64,000 bases of DNA from Micromonospora profundi (GTDB taxonomy: Bacteria > Actinomycetota > Actinomycetes > Mycobacteriales > Micromonosporaceae). Under the pieces are notes generated by a model that saw only the letters and a program-made list of their open reading frames with translations, ran no database searches and was not told the DNA's origin. The stretch is from the NCBI RefSeq assembly GCF_011927785.1, contig NZ_JAATJK010000001.1, forward strand, positions 1,116,001-1,180,000, given 5' to 3'. A program made the translations under genes and the position numbers. Below, piece after piece: positions 41,930-50,917 of this stretch; the first letter of the stretch is position 1, and each line of letters opens with the position of its first letter.

Positions 41930-43798
41930 TCAGCCGGCGTGCTTGCGGCGGGCGGCGGCCCGACCGCGCAGCTGCTGGTCGAGGACCACCTTGCGGATGC
42001 GCACCGCGGTCGGGGTGACCTCGACGCACTCGTCCTCGCGGCAGAACTCCAGCGCCTGCTCCAGCGAGAGCTTGCGCGGCGGGATCAGCTTCTCGGTCTC
42101 GTCGGAGGTCGAGGCCCGCATGTTCGTGAGCTTCTTCTCCTTGGTGATGTTGACGTCCATGTCGTCGGAGCGCGAGTTCTCGCCGACGATCATGCCCTCG
42201 TACACCTCGGTGGTCGGGTCGACGAAGAGCTGACCGCGCTCCTGAAGGTTGATCATCGCGAAGGCGGTGACCGCGCCGGCCCGGTCGGCGACGAGCGAGC
42301 CGTTGTTGCGGGTCCGCAGCTCACCGAACCAGGGCTCGTAGGACTCGAAGACGTGGTGCAGGATGCCGGTGCCCCGGGTGTCGGTGAGGAACTCGGTGCG
42401 GAAGCCGATCAGGCCGCGCGCCGGGACCAGCCACTCCATCCGGATCCAGCCGGTGCCGTGGTTGACCAGCTGCTCCATCCGGCCCTTACGGGTCGCGAGG
42501 AGCTGGGTGATCGCGCCCAGGTACTCGTCCGGGGCGTCGATCGTCAGCCGCTCGACCGGCTCGCAGGTCTTGCCGTCGATCACCTTGGTGACCACCTGCG
42601 GCTTGCCGACGGTCAGCTCGTAGCTCTCCCGGCGCATCTGCTCGACCAGGATGGCAAGCGCCAGCTCGCCGCGGCCCTGCACCTCCCAGGCGTCCGGCCG
42701 CTCGGTGGGCAGCACCCGCAGCGACACGTTGCCGATCAGCTCCTTGTCGAGCCGGTCCTTGACCATCCGAGCGGTGACCTTGGAGCCCTTGACCCGGCCG
42801 ACGAGCGGCGAGGTGTTGGTGCCGATGGTCATCGAGATGGCCGGCTCGTCGACGGTGATCAGCGGCAGCGGAACCGGGTTGTCCACGTCGGCGAGGGTCT
42901 CACCGATCATGATCTCGGGGATGCCGGCAACGGCGATGATGTCGCCCGGGCCCGCGGTCTCGGCCGGCTTGCGCTCCAGGCCCTCGGTCATCAGCATCTC
43001 GGAGATGCGGACCCGCTGGGTGCTGCCGTCGGTGCGGCACCAGGCAACCGTCTGACCCTTGTTGATCGTGCCCTGGCGGACCCGGCACAGGGCCAGACGG
43101 CCGAGGAACGGCGAGGCGTCGAGGTTGGTGACGTGGGCCTGCAACGGCGCGCCGTCCTCGTACGCGGGCGGCGGGATCGTGTCCAGCAGGGTGCGGAACA
43201 GCGGCTCCAGAGAGTCGCTGTCGTCGGGCACCGAACCGTCGGCGGGCTGGGTCAGCGAGGCGATGCCGTCGCGGGCGCACGCGTAGACGATCGGGAAGTC
43301 GATCTGCTCCTCGTCGGCGTCCAGGTCGAGGAAGAGCTCGTAGGTGTCGTCCACGACCTCTTTGATCCGGGCGTCGGGACGGTCCACCTTGTTGATCACC
43401 AGGATGATCGGCATCCGGGCTTGCAGCGCCTTGCGCAGCACGAACCGGGTCTGCGGCAGGGGACCCTCGCTGGCGTCGACGAGCAGCACCACGCCGTCGA
43501 CCATGGTCAGGCCGCGCTCGACCTCGCCACCGAAGTCGGCGTGACCAGGGGTGTCGATGATGTTGATGGTGACCGGGTCGGAGCCGTCGGCCGGCAGGTA
43601 GCGCACGCCTGTGTTCTTGGCCAGGATCGTGATGCCCTTTTCCCGCTCCAGGTCTCCGGAGTCCATCACCCGCTCGGTGTTCTCGCCCCGGGCGCCGTAC
43701 GCCCCGGCCTGCCGCAACATGGCGTCGACCAGGGTGGTCTTGCCGTGGTCGACGTGAGCGATGATGGCGACGTTGCGGAGGTCGGTGCGAAGCTGCAT
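41930..43798 (-). CDS. typA: Ribosome-associated GTPase TypA/BipA
   Basis: 622 residues. Translation-factor GTPase: G1 [15 protein letters not shown] (about 14-28), switch I region [20 protein letters not shown]3 [17 protein letters not shown]4 INKVDRPDA, then EF-G-like domains and the TypA-specific C-terminal domain ([14 protein letters not shown] block seen as [38 protein letters not shown], and [15 protein letters not shown]). It binds 70S ribosomes and supports 50S assembly and stress adaptation. The start at [13 protein letters not shown] is supported by GAAGGATAGAGGG upstream; the open frame further upstream is non-coding in character. Confidence 0.96.
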   Translation of the reverse strand: MQLRTDLRNVAIIAHVDHGKTTLVDAMLRQAGAYGARGENTERVMDSGDLEREKGITILAKNTGVRYLPADGSDPVTINIIDTPGHADFGGEVERGLTMVDGVVLLVDASEGPLPQTRFVLRKALQARMPIILVINKVDRPDARIKEVVDDTYELFLDLDADEEQIDFPIVYACARDGIASLTQPADGSVPDDSDSLEPLFRTLLDTIPPPAYEDGAPLQAHVTNLDASPFLGRLALCRVRQGTINKGQTVAWCRTDGSTQRVRISEMLMTEGLERKPAETAGPGDIIAVAGIPEIMIGETLADVDNPVPLPLITVDEPAISMTIGTNTSPLVGRVKGSKVTARMVKDRLDKELIGNVSLRVLPTERPDAWEVQGRGELALAILVEQMRRESYELTVGKPQVVTKVIDGKTCEPVERLTIDAPDEYLGAITQLLATRKGRMEQLVNHGTGWIRMEWLVPARGLIGFRTEFLTDTRGTGILHHVFESYEPWFGELRTRNNGSLVADRAGAVTAFAMINLQERGQLFVDPTTEVYEGMIVGENSRSDDMDVNITKEKKLTNMRASTSDETEKLIPPRKLSLEQALEFCREDECVEVTPTAVRIRKVVLDQQLRGRAAARRKHAG

Positions 43799-43931
43799 AC
43801 CCTCTATCCTTCCGCCTGCGCTCGCGCAGGCTGCGTCGGGGTCACCCCCAGGTGCCCCTGATCTATGGTGAAACTGCTGTGCCGGTGGTTCCCCCGGCTG
43901 GCATGCTGACTCCCGTGTCCCGGGGGCCTGA

Positions 43932-45332
43932 GTGCACGACCTGCTGACCGTGGTGCAGGGTCTGCCCACCCTGTGGATCTACCTGGTCGCCGCGCTCATC
44001 GTGGCGGGCGAAACCGCGGTGATCTTCGGCCTGCTGGTGCCGGGCGAGGCTACCCTGCTGCTCGTCGGCTTCCTCACCTACAACGGTACCTTGCGGCTCG
44101 GTCCGGCGTTGCTTGCGATGATCGCCGCGGCAGTGGCAGGCGACACGCTGGCGTTCCGCGCCGGTCGACGGTACGGCCCGAAACTGCGCGCCGGGCTGGG
44201 CCACCGTGTCGGGCCCGAGCGGTGGCGCCGGGCCGATGCCATGCTCGCCCGGCTGGGCGGACGTGGCGTGTTCGCTGCCCGCTGGGTGGCCTTCGCCCGC
44301 ACCCTCGTTCCCCGGCTGGCCGGCTCCGCCGGCATGTCGTACCGGCGCTTCGCCCCGTGGAACCTGGCAGGCGTCATCACCTGGGTGGGCGGCTCGGTGC
44401 TGCTCGGTCACCTCGCCGGTGAGTCGTACGACACTGTCTCCCGGCTGCTCGGCCGGGCCACCGGCGCGGTGCTCGTGTTGCTGGCCGGGCTGTTGGGGGT
44501 GGTGCTCGCCGGCCGGTGGCTCGGTCGCAACCCCGACCCGGTACGCGCCCTGCTGTCCCGGGCCGGCGCGCTGCCGCCGGTGCGCTGGCTCAGCGCCCGC
44601 TACGGGATCCTGTTCTTCCTGCTGGCCATGCGGATCGGGCCGGCCTGGACGCTGCTGCTCAACCTCGCCGCCGGGCTGGTGCTGCTCTTCGCCACCGGGT
44701 TCGCCATCGCCGGCCTGCTGGCCGTCGCCGTGGGCAACAGCGGTCTGGCCGCTCTGGACGGGGCGATCGGGAACTGGTTCTCTGCCCGCCGTACGCCGGA
44801 CGCTGCCGACGCCACACTGGTCGTGGTGTCGGTGGTTCGCGGGTGGGTCCTGATCGTCCTGGTTGCGGTGGTGGCCGCGGTGCTGGCGTGGCGTAACAGG
44901 CCCTGGCGGGCGGACCTGCTCAGCGTGGTCGGCTCGGTGGGCGCGTTCGTGCCGCTTGTGGTGCTTGCCGTGGTGGCCGAGTCGACAGGCCCGGACGGCA
45001 ACGAGCCCGCCCGGTTCCCGACCCAGAACGCGGTGGTCGCGGCGAGCTTCTGCACCCTTGCCTGGCTGGTGTCGCGCAGCGCCCACTGGCCGGTGGCAGT
45101 GGCCGCGTGGACGGCCGCCGCCGCGGGCGTGCTGGGCATCGGTGGCGCGCGGCTCTACCTCGGACTGGACACGGCGAGCGGTACGGCGGCGGCGGTGCTG
45201 CTCGGTGTGCTGTGGACTGTGGTGTTCATGGTCGCCTGGGCCACCCGCGACCGGGCGGTACGGGAGCGGGACCAGCCGGTCGACCCGGTCCTGCCGCCGC
45301 AGGGGCCCCGGAGCCCGGCGGAACCTTGCTAG
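43932..45332 (+). CDS. DedA-family membrane protein fused to a degenerate PAP2 domain
   Basis: 466 residues. N-terminal DedA/SNARE-associated domain (about 1-200: LIVAGETAVIFGLLVPGEATLLLVGFL, GDTLAFRAGRRYG, ARWVAFARTLVPRLAGSAGMSYRRFAPWNLAGVITW with the conserved R and G residues of undecaprenyl-phosphate flippases). A C-terminal six-helix PAP2-like domain follows (about 230-445). In active PAP2 phosphatases the motifs are PSGH and SRxxxxxH; here they read PTQN (363-366) and ARLYLGLD (406-413), so both catalytic histidines are gone. It probably handles lipid carriers without phosphatase activity. The GTG start at 43932 follows GGGGGCCTGA. Divergent from typA. Confidence 0.85.
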   Translation: MHDLLTVVQGLPTLWIYLVAALIVAGETAVIFGLLVPGEATLLLVGFLTYNGTLRLGPALLAMIAAAVAGDTLAFRAGRRYGPKLRAGLGHRVGPERWRRADAMLARLGGRGVFAARWVAFARTLVPRLAGSAGMSYRRFAPWNLAGVITWVGGSVLLGHLAGESYDTVSRLLGRATGAVLVLLAGLLGVVLAGRWLGRNPDPVRALLSRAGALPPVRWLSARYGILFFLLAMRIGPAWTLLLNLAAGLVLLFATGFAIAGLLAVAVGNSGLAALDGAIGNWFSARRTPDAADATLVVVSVVRGWVLIVLVAVVAAVLAWRNRPWRADLLSVVGSVGAFVPLVVLAVVAESTGPDGNEPARFPTQNAVVAASFCTLAWLVSRSAHWPVAVAAWTAAAAGVLGIGGARLYLGLDTASGTAAAVLLGVLWTVVFMVAWATRDRAVRERDQPVDPVLPPQGPRSPAEPC

Positions 45333-45341
45333 CCTGCGTCG

Positions 45342-46256
45342 ATGGTCACACGGGGGAGAAACGCGGTGCGTGGACGGATCACTCAGGTGGGTGCCGTGGC
45401 GCTCGTCGGGTTGCTGCTCGCCGGCACGACAGCTGGGTGCGCCGACCGGGGGGAACGCCCACCGGGCCAGGCCGCCCCCGTGTCGGCCACCGAGGAGCCG
45501 ACCGACGACACGAGCACCGAACCGGTCGACGAGGCGAGCGCCGAGCCGAGTCCCAGTGGGGTGGCTGCGATGGGTGCGGCGCCGAGCCGCAGCGCGTCTG
45601 CCCCGCCCACGCCGTCGAAGAAGCCGAGCCGGCCCGCGGCCACGGCGCCGAAACCGCGCGCGGTGGCCAAGCCGCCCACCGAGACCAAGGTCCCGCCGGC
45701 GCCCCCGAAGCCCGCCCCCGCGTCCTGCAAGCCCTCGTACAAGGGCACCCAGGCCAGCCGGGCGGCGGCGAAGGCAGCGCTCACCGATGCGGCGGCCCGC
45801 ACCTACTGGCCGACCTCCGCACCGGACATCAAGATTCCGCTCGACCTGGTCAAGGCCACCGCCTGGCAGGAGAGCGGCTGGCAGTCCAACATCTACGCCT
45901 GCGACGGCGGCGTCGGGCTGATGCAGGTGATGCCGGGCACCGCGACCTGGATGAACCAGCGGTTCGAGCAGAGCTACGACATCGCCGACTACCGCGACAA
46001 CGCGTACCTCGGCGCCAACTACCTGGCCTGGCTGACCAAGTACATCGGCGACATGTACTTCGAGTCGGATTTCCGACTCGACGCCGACCTGTGCACCACC
46101 GAGCTGAACTCCTGCCTGCTCAACGCCGTGATCGCTGCGTACAACTACGGGCACGGGGCGGTGGCGCGGGAGGGCGAGCCGCTGACCATCCCCAACCCGT
46201 CCTACGTGCGCAACGTCCGGGCGTTGATGACCGAGTGCGTCTGCCTCACCTACTGA
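45342..46256 (+). CDS. Lytic transglycosylase domain lipoprotein
   Basis: 304 residues. A lipoprotein signal (VALVGLLLAGTTAGC, Cys about 33) is followed by a ~95-residue Pro/Ser/Ala/Lys linker that can span the cell wall, then an SLT domain (about 160-300): LVKATAWQESGWQSNIYACDGGVGLMQVMPGTATWM with catalytic Glu177, and AYNYGHGAV. It should cleave peptidoglycan glycan strands to anhydromuropeptides. Six cysteines in the domain suggest disulfide stabilisation. A TAGCCT -10 ends 6 nt before the ATG. Confidence 0.92.
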   Translation: MVTRGRNAVRGRITQVGAVALVGLLLAGTTAGCADRGERPPGQAAPVSATEEPTDDTSTEPVDEASAEPSPSGVAAMGAAPSRSASAPPTPSKKPSRPAATAPKPRAVAKPPTETKVPPAPPKPAPASCKPSYKGTQASRAAAKAALTDAAARTYWPTSAPDIKIPLDLVKATAWQESGWQSNIYACDGGVGLMQVMPGTATWMNQRFEQSYDIADYRDNAYLGANYLAWLTKYIGDMYFESDFRLDADLCTTELNSCLLNAVIAAYNYGHGAVAREGEPLTIPNPSYVRNVRALMTECVCLTY

Positions 46257-46262
46257 ATGCGC

Positions 46263-46305
46263 CGACGGGGCGGGGCCGGGTGGAGAACCCGACCCCGCCC
46301 CGTCG
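46263..46305. terminator. Bidirectional terminator between transglycosylase and MMPL genes
   Basis: Stem of CGACGGGGCGGGG/CCCCGCCCCGTCG plus an inner CGGGT/ACCCG, one mismatch, 5-nt loop. It lies between convergent stops. Confidence 0.8.
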
Positions 46306-46314
46306 CGTGTGCGG

Positions 46315-48444
46315 TCAGTCCTGTGTGGTCGCCGGCGCCGTCGGGGCCGGGGCGTCGTCCCCTTCCGGGCGGGCGCCGATGCTTCCCGGCCACCAGAAGC
46401 GGTCGCCGAGCATGAACGCCAACGCCGGCACCAGCACCGTGCGGACCAGCAGGGTGTCCAGGAGTACGCCGATGCAGACGATGATGCCGATCTGGGTCAG
46501 CGTGATCAGCGGCAGCACACCGAGCACGGCGAACACCGCGGCGAGCAGCACTCCGGCGCTCGTGATGACGCCGCCGGTGACCCGCAGTGCGGAGAGCATC
46601 CCGGCGCGGGTGCCGGCCGTGCGGGCGTCCTCTCGGGCTCGGGTGACGAGGAAGATGTTGTAGTCCACGCCGAGCGCCACCAGGAACACGAAGGCGAGCA
46701 GCAGGACCCCGCTGTCCAGGGCGGGGAAGTCCAGCACGTGGTCGAAGAGCAGCCACGCCGCGCCGAGGCTGGCGAAGAACGACGCGATCACGGTGAGGAC
46801 CAGCAGCACCGGTGCGAGCAGGCCCCGCAGCAGCAGCACGAGCACGGCGGCGACCAGCAGCAGGATGATCGGCAGGATCAGCCGCAGGTCGCGGCTGTTG
46901 GCCTCGTCGGAGTCGTACGTTGCGGCCACGGAACCACCGACGATCGCCCCGGACGGCGCGTCCGCGCCCGGAGCGGCCGGCGGCGCGGAGTCGGGCACGG
47001 CGGCCACCGCCTCGCGCAGCGCCTCGACGGCCCGGTCGGAGGCGGCGGTGCCCGGCTCGGCCTCCAGCACCACGTCGACCTGGGCGACGGCGTCACCGGC
47101 GTCGCCGGGGCGGGCCGAGGCCACACCGGGCACGCCGGTGGCGACGTCGGTGACGGCCCGTACCGCCGCCGGGGTGGTGATCACGGCCACCGGCTGGGTG
47201 CTGCCGGCGGGGAAGGCCCGGGCCAGGGTCTGCGCGCCGGTGACCGCCTCGGGCTGGGCCCGGAACTGCTCGGTCTCCGACAGGCCGGTGCGGATGCCCA
47301 GCCCACCCAGCGCGAGGCCGCCGAGCAGCACGATGGCGAGCACCGCCACGACCGCCGGGCGGCGTTCCACGGCGCTGCCGAGTCGGCCCCAGATCTTGCC
47401 CTCACGGACCGGGCCGCCGACCCGGGGGACGAACGGCCAGAACAGGCCGCGGCCGAAGAGCACCAGCACGGCGGGGAGCACGAACAGGGCAGAGAGCATG
47501 GCGAGGATCACACCGGTGGCGCAGGCGACCGCCAGCGCCCGGTTGGTCTCCTGCTCGCTGAGCAGCAGGGTGAGCACGCCGAGCACCACTGTCGAGCCGC
47601 TGGCCAGGATCGGCTCGGCGGTACGCCGCAGGGCGGCACGCATCGCGGCGAACCGGTCCTCCTCGCGGCGCAACTCCTCCCGGTAGCGGGCGATGAGCAG
47701 CAGCGCGTAGTTGGTGGCGGCGCCGAAGACCAGCACGCTGGCGATGCCGGTGACCTGGCCCGACTGGAGGTTGATGCCGAAGGCCGGGACGATCGTGTCC
47801 ACCGCCCGCAGGGTGATCTGCTCGGTGGCCGCGACCACCACGAGCGGCACGATCCACAGGAACGGGCTGCGGTACGTGATGAGCAGCAGCACCGCGACCA
47901 CTGCAGCGGTCACCGCGAGCAGTGTGACGTCGGCGCCGTCGAAGACCGAGGACAGGTCGGCGGTGAACGCGGGGGAGCCGGTGACCTCGGCCTTCAGCCC
48001 GTCCGGAAGGCCGGAGAGCGTCGCGCGCAGGTCGTCGACCTTCGCGGTCACCGCCTCCTGGCCACCGTCGGTGGTGACGGGCACGGCGAGCAGCGCGACA
48101 CTGCCGTCCGGGGAGATCTGCGGCGGGCTGACCTGCCCGCCCACGGCGAAGCGGGCCAGGTCGCCGGAGCGGGCGGTGAGGGCGGCCCGGTCGGCCTCGC
48201 TCAGCGCGCCGCCGTCGTCCCGGCTCACCACCACGATGGCGGGCTGGACCTCGCTGGAGGGCAGTTGCTCCTGTAGGCGTTCCACCTGGGTCGACTGCCA
48301 CTCCACCGACAGGCCGGTCGCCGAGACCGGTTTGGGGTTGTCCGGCTGGGGGATGGCGAAGACGACCACGCCGACGACGACGGCGACGGCCACGGTGATC
48401 CAGGCGGCCAACCGCCCGCGGGCGACCCTGGTGAACACAGACAT
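46315..48444 (-). CDS. MMPL family RND transporter
   Basis: 709 residues with two repeats of one plus five membrane segments. N-terminal segment AAWITVAVAVVVGVVVFAI, an extracytoplasmic domain (about 35-165), the first helix bundle (LLAVTAAVVAVLLLITYRSPFLWIVPLVVVA, GAATNYALLLIARYREELRR, ALFVLPAVLVLFGRGLFWPFVP), a second external domain, and the second bundle (LILPIILLLVAAVLVLLLRGLLAP, VALGVDYNIFLVTRAREDA). GVDYNIFL and GAATNYALLL are the MMPL proton-relay motifs; in the first the usual DY is replaced by NY. Probably exports a lipid or hydrophobic compound. Divergent from a MarR regulator with shared promoter DNA. Confidence 0.92.
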   Translation of the reverse strand: MSVFTRVARGRLAAWITVAVAVVVGVVVFAIPQPDNPKPVSATGLSVEWQSTQVERLQEQLPSSEVQPAIVVVSRDDGGALSEADRAALTARSGDLARFAVGGQVSPPQISPDGSVALLAVPVTTDGGQEAVTAKVDDLRATLSGLPDGLKAEVTGSPAFTADLSSVFDGADVTLLAVTAAVVAVLLLITYRSPFLWIVPLVVVAATEQITLRAVDTIVPAFGINLQSGQVTGIASVLVFGAATNYALLLIARYREELRREEDRFAAMRAALRRTAEPILASGSTVVLGVLTLLLSEQETNRALAVACATGVILAMLSALFVLPAVLVLFGRGLFWPFVPRVGGPVREGKIWGRLGSAVERRPAVVAVLAIVLLGGLALGGLGIRTGLSETEQFRAQPEAVTGAQTLARAFPAGSTQPVAVITTPAAVRAVTDVATGVPGVASARPGDAGDAVAQVDVVLEAEPGTAASDRAVEALREAVAAVPDSAPPAAPGADAPSGAIVGGSVAATYDSDEANSRDLRLILPIILLLVAAVLVLLLRGLLAPVLLVLTVIASFFASLGAAWLLFDHVLDFPALDSGVLLLAFVFLVALGVDYNIFLVTRAREDARTAGTRAGMLSALRVTGGVITSAGVLLAAVFAVLGVLPLITLTQIGIIVCIGVLLDTLLVRTVLVPALAFMLGDRFWWPGSIGARPEGDDAPAPTAPATTQD

Positions 48445-48549
48445 CAGTGACCTCTAGGTCCTTCGAAAGTCGAGTATCTTGATTAGCGAGATTAACGAGA
48501 GCTACTCTAAGCTGCAACTCGGGAAACGAGATGGGGGAAGCGGCGCGAC
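48445..48549. promoter_or_regulatory. MMPL/MarR divergent promoter with tandem operator-like repeats
   Basis: Notably AT-richer than its surroundings. GATTAGCGA (48481-48489) is directly followed by GATTAACGA (48490-48498), a 9-bp tandem pair, and CGAG/CTCG half-sites flank it. On the minus strand TAGAGG at 48451-48456 lies 6 nt before the MMPL ATG. A plausible MarR operator overlapping both promoters. Confidence 0.5.
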
Positions 48550-49080
48550 GTGGCAACTCACGGCATGTACCGGCGGCGGGACACGCCCCGAGAACGGCTC
48601 GTCGCCGAGATCACCACTGACCTCCGGCGGTACGCGGTGGACGCCCAGCAGGTCGGCCACGCCTTCGCGAACCTGCACGGCCTGAACCCCACCGACCTCA
48701 ACGCCCTGATCGCGGTCATGGACGCCGAACTGCGCGGTGACCCGATCACCCCCGGCCGGCTCGGCGAACACCTCAACCTCTCCTCCGGCTCCATCACCGC
48801 CCTGATCGACCGGCTGGAACGGGCCGGGCACATCCGCCGCGACCGGGACACCGCCGACCGGCGCAAGGTGCTGCTGCACTACGCCGACCAGGGCGCCGCC
48901 CTGGCCATGGAGTTCTTCCGGCCCCTGGGCGCCCGCACCGACACGGTGATGGACCGCTTCAGCGATGACGAGTTACACGTGGTGCACCGGTTCATGGTGG
49001 AGATGAGCGAATCGGTGCGGGCACACCGCGACATGGTCCGCGCCGCCCGACCCGAGCAGTCCCGCCGCCCGACGGGCTGA
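48550..49080 (+). CDS. MarR family transcriptional regulator
   Basis: 176 residues. Winged helix-turn-helix of the MarR type: LVAEITTDLRRYAVDAQQVGHAFANLHGLNPTDLNALIAVMDAEL, PITPGRLGEHLNLSSGSITALIDRLERAGHIRRDRDTADRRKVLLHYADQG. The DRR/K wing motif (TADRRKVLLHY) is clear. Divergent from the MMPL exporter gene, which it probably represses, with derepression by an exported compound. GTG 48550 is used; ATG 48565 is possible. The CocE-type hydrolase gene starts 4 bp after the stop, so the two are likely co-transcribed. Confidence 0.9.
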   Translation: MATHGMYRRRDTPRERLVAEITTDLRRYAVDAQQVGHAFANLHGLNPTDLNALIAVMDAELRGDPITPGRLGEHLNLSSGSITALIDRLERAGHIRRDRDTADRRKVLLHYADQGAALAMEFFRPLGARTDTVMDRFSDDELHVVHRFMVEMSESVRAHRDMVRAARPEQSRRPTG

Positions 49081-49083
49081 CCG

Positions 49084-50760
49084 GTGCCGGGCCGGCTCGT
49101 CGCACGTCTCGCCTCCGCCGCGCTGCGGCTGCCAGTGACCCACCCCGGCCCGGTACGGGTCACCCGCCACATCCCCGTCCGGGTCCGCGACGGCGTGATG
49201 CTGCGTACCGACCACTACGCGCCCGCCGACGAGAACGCGCCCACAGTGCTCATCCGCACCCCGTACGGGCGGGGTGGGCCGTTGCGGCTGCTCGGCCGGC
49301 TGCTTGCCGCGCGCGGCAAGCACGCGGTGATCCAGTCCTGCCGGGGCACCGGCGGCTCGGGCGGGACGTTCGCGCCGCTGGTGCACGAGCGCGACGACGG
49401 GGTGGACACCCTCGACTGGCTGCGCCGCCAGCCCTGGTGGTCCGGAGCGCTCGGCATGTTCGGTGTCAGCTACCAGGGCTTCGCCCAGTGGGCACTTGCC
49501 GACGACGCCGACGACGACCTGCGCGCGATGGTCGCCGTGGTGACAGCCTCGGCCACCAGGGACTCGACGTACGCGGGGGAGTCCTTCGCCCTGGACACCG
49601 TGCTGACCTGGGCGGAGCTGCTGCACGCGCAGACCGTGCCGTGGCTGGCCCGGCAGTGGGAGCTCAAGCGCGGGCAGCCCCGGTTGGCCGCCGCGCTTGA
49701 GCACCTGCCTCTGGCCGGCGCGGACCGGGTCGCCACCGGCACCACCATCGGGTTCTTCCAGGAGTGGCTGCGCCACCACACGCCGGACGCCGCGTACTGG
49801 CGGACCCGGGTGTTCACCGACCGGGTGGCCCGGGTGCGGGCGCCGGTGCTCATGGTCACCGGCTGGCACGACATCTTCCTGCCCGCCCAGCTCGACGACC
49901 ACGCCACCCTGCGCGCCGCCGGCGCCCGGCCGCGCCTGGTGGTCGGCCCGTGGACACACGGCAGCCCCGGCCTGTTCGTGGCCGCCCTGCGGGAGGGGCT
50001 GACCTGGCTCGACGAGCACCTGAGCGCACCGCCGCGCGGCCCGTCGCGCCGCATCGGAGAGGCGCCGGTGCGGCTGTACGTGAGCGGCGCCGACGGCGGC
50101 TGGCGGGACCTGCCGGACTGGCCGCCACCGGCCGTCGACACGGCATGGCACCTGCACCCGGACGGTGAGCTTGCGGTGCGCCCACCCGTCCCGTCGGCGC
50201 CGGACGAGTTCCGCTACGACCCGGCCGATCCCACCCCGTCACTCGGTGGGCCGCTGCTTGTCGCGCAGCGGGCCGGCCCGGTGGACAACAGGCGCGTCGA
50301 GGCCCGGCCCGACGTGTTGACCTACACCAGCGCCCCGCTGGCCCGGCCGGTCGAGGTGATCGGCCCGGTACGCGCCGAGATCCACGTCCGCAGTGAGCTG
50401 CCGTACCTGGATGTCTTCGTTCGACTGTGTGACGTGGACCGTCGAGGGCGGTCCTGGAACGTGTGCGACGGGCTGGTCCGGGTCGCGCCAGGGCGGTTCC
50501 CGACGGACCCGTCCGGCGCGGTGCGGGTTCCGGTGCCCCTCTGGCCGACCGCGTACCGGTTCGCGGCCGGCCACCGGTTGCGCGTGCAGGTCTCCGGTGG
50601 TGCACACCCGCGGTGGGCGCGTAACCCGGGCACCGGTGAACCGCTCGGCGCGGCGGTCACGCTGCGTGCCGGAAAGAGGCAGGTCCTGCACGACCCCGAG
50701 CACTCCTCGGCGGTGCTGTTGCCGATCGTCCACACTGGTGCGCCTGCGTCACGAATCTGA
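49084..50760 (+). CDS. CocE/NonD family acyl hydrolase
   Basis: 558 residues. Alpha/beta hydrolase of the CocE/NonD (X-Pro dipeptidyl-peptidase S15) family: HIPVRVRDGVMLRTDHYAP, CRGTGGSGGTFAPLVHERDDGVDTLDWLRRQPWWSGALGMFGVSYQGFAQW with nucleophile Ser129 in GVSYQG, RAPVLMVTGWHDIFLP for the Asp region, VVGPWTHGSP for the His, and a C-terminal jelly-roll (SAPLARPVEVIGPVRAEIHVRS, LRVQVSGGAHPRWARNPGTG). No signal peptide is obvious. The substrate could be an ester, amide or peptide. It lies immediately downstream of the MarR gene. Confidence 0.9.
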   Translation: MPGRLVARLASAALRLPVTHPGPVRVTRHIPVRVRDGVMLRTDHYAPADENAPTVLIRTPYGRGGPLRLLGRLLAARGKHAVIQSCRGTGGSGGTFAPLVHERDDGVDTLDWLRRQPWWSGALGMFGVSYQGFAQWALADDADDDLRAMVAVVTASATRDSTYAGESFALDTVLTWAELLHAQTVPWLARQWELKRGQPRLAAALEHLPLAGADRVATGTTIGFFQEWLRHHTPDAAYWRTRVFTDRVARVRAPVLMVTGWHDIFLPAQLDDHATLRAAGARPRLVVGPWTHGSPGLFVAALREGLTWLDEHLSAPPRGPSRRIGEAPVRLYVSGADGGWRDLPDWPPPAVDTAWHLHPDGELAVRPPVPSAPDEFRYDPADPTPSLGGPLLVAQRAGPVDNRRVEARPDVLTYTSAPLARPVEVIGPVRAEIHVRSELPYLDVFVRLCDVDRRGRSWNVCDGLVRVAPGRFPTDPSGAVRVPVPLWPTAYRFAAGHRLRVQVSGGAHPRWARNPGTGEPLGAAVTLRAGKRQVLHDPEHSSAVLLPIVHTGAPASRI

Positions 50761-50917
50761 CTGTAGCCCCTGTGAGCTGGGCGTTTGCCGGAAGCGCGAG
50801 CTAGGTTTGGCCCAACGCCCGGCGCCGTGCACCAGCAGGCCGGGCTCGCCCGAAGCCCCGCACCGTGTACGCGGTGTGACGTCGTGCCCGGCCCCCGCTC
50901 ACTGAAAGGGGGACCCC

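Noticed and set aside
41771..43861. 696-codon plus-strand frame across typA
   Set aside because: Antisense of the real typA gene; no protein-like composition.
43863..46154. 763-codon frame antisense to the DedA-PAP2 and transglycosylase genes
   Set aside because: Spans two real opposite-strand genes and reads as Arg/Gln/His-rich low complexity.
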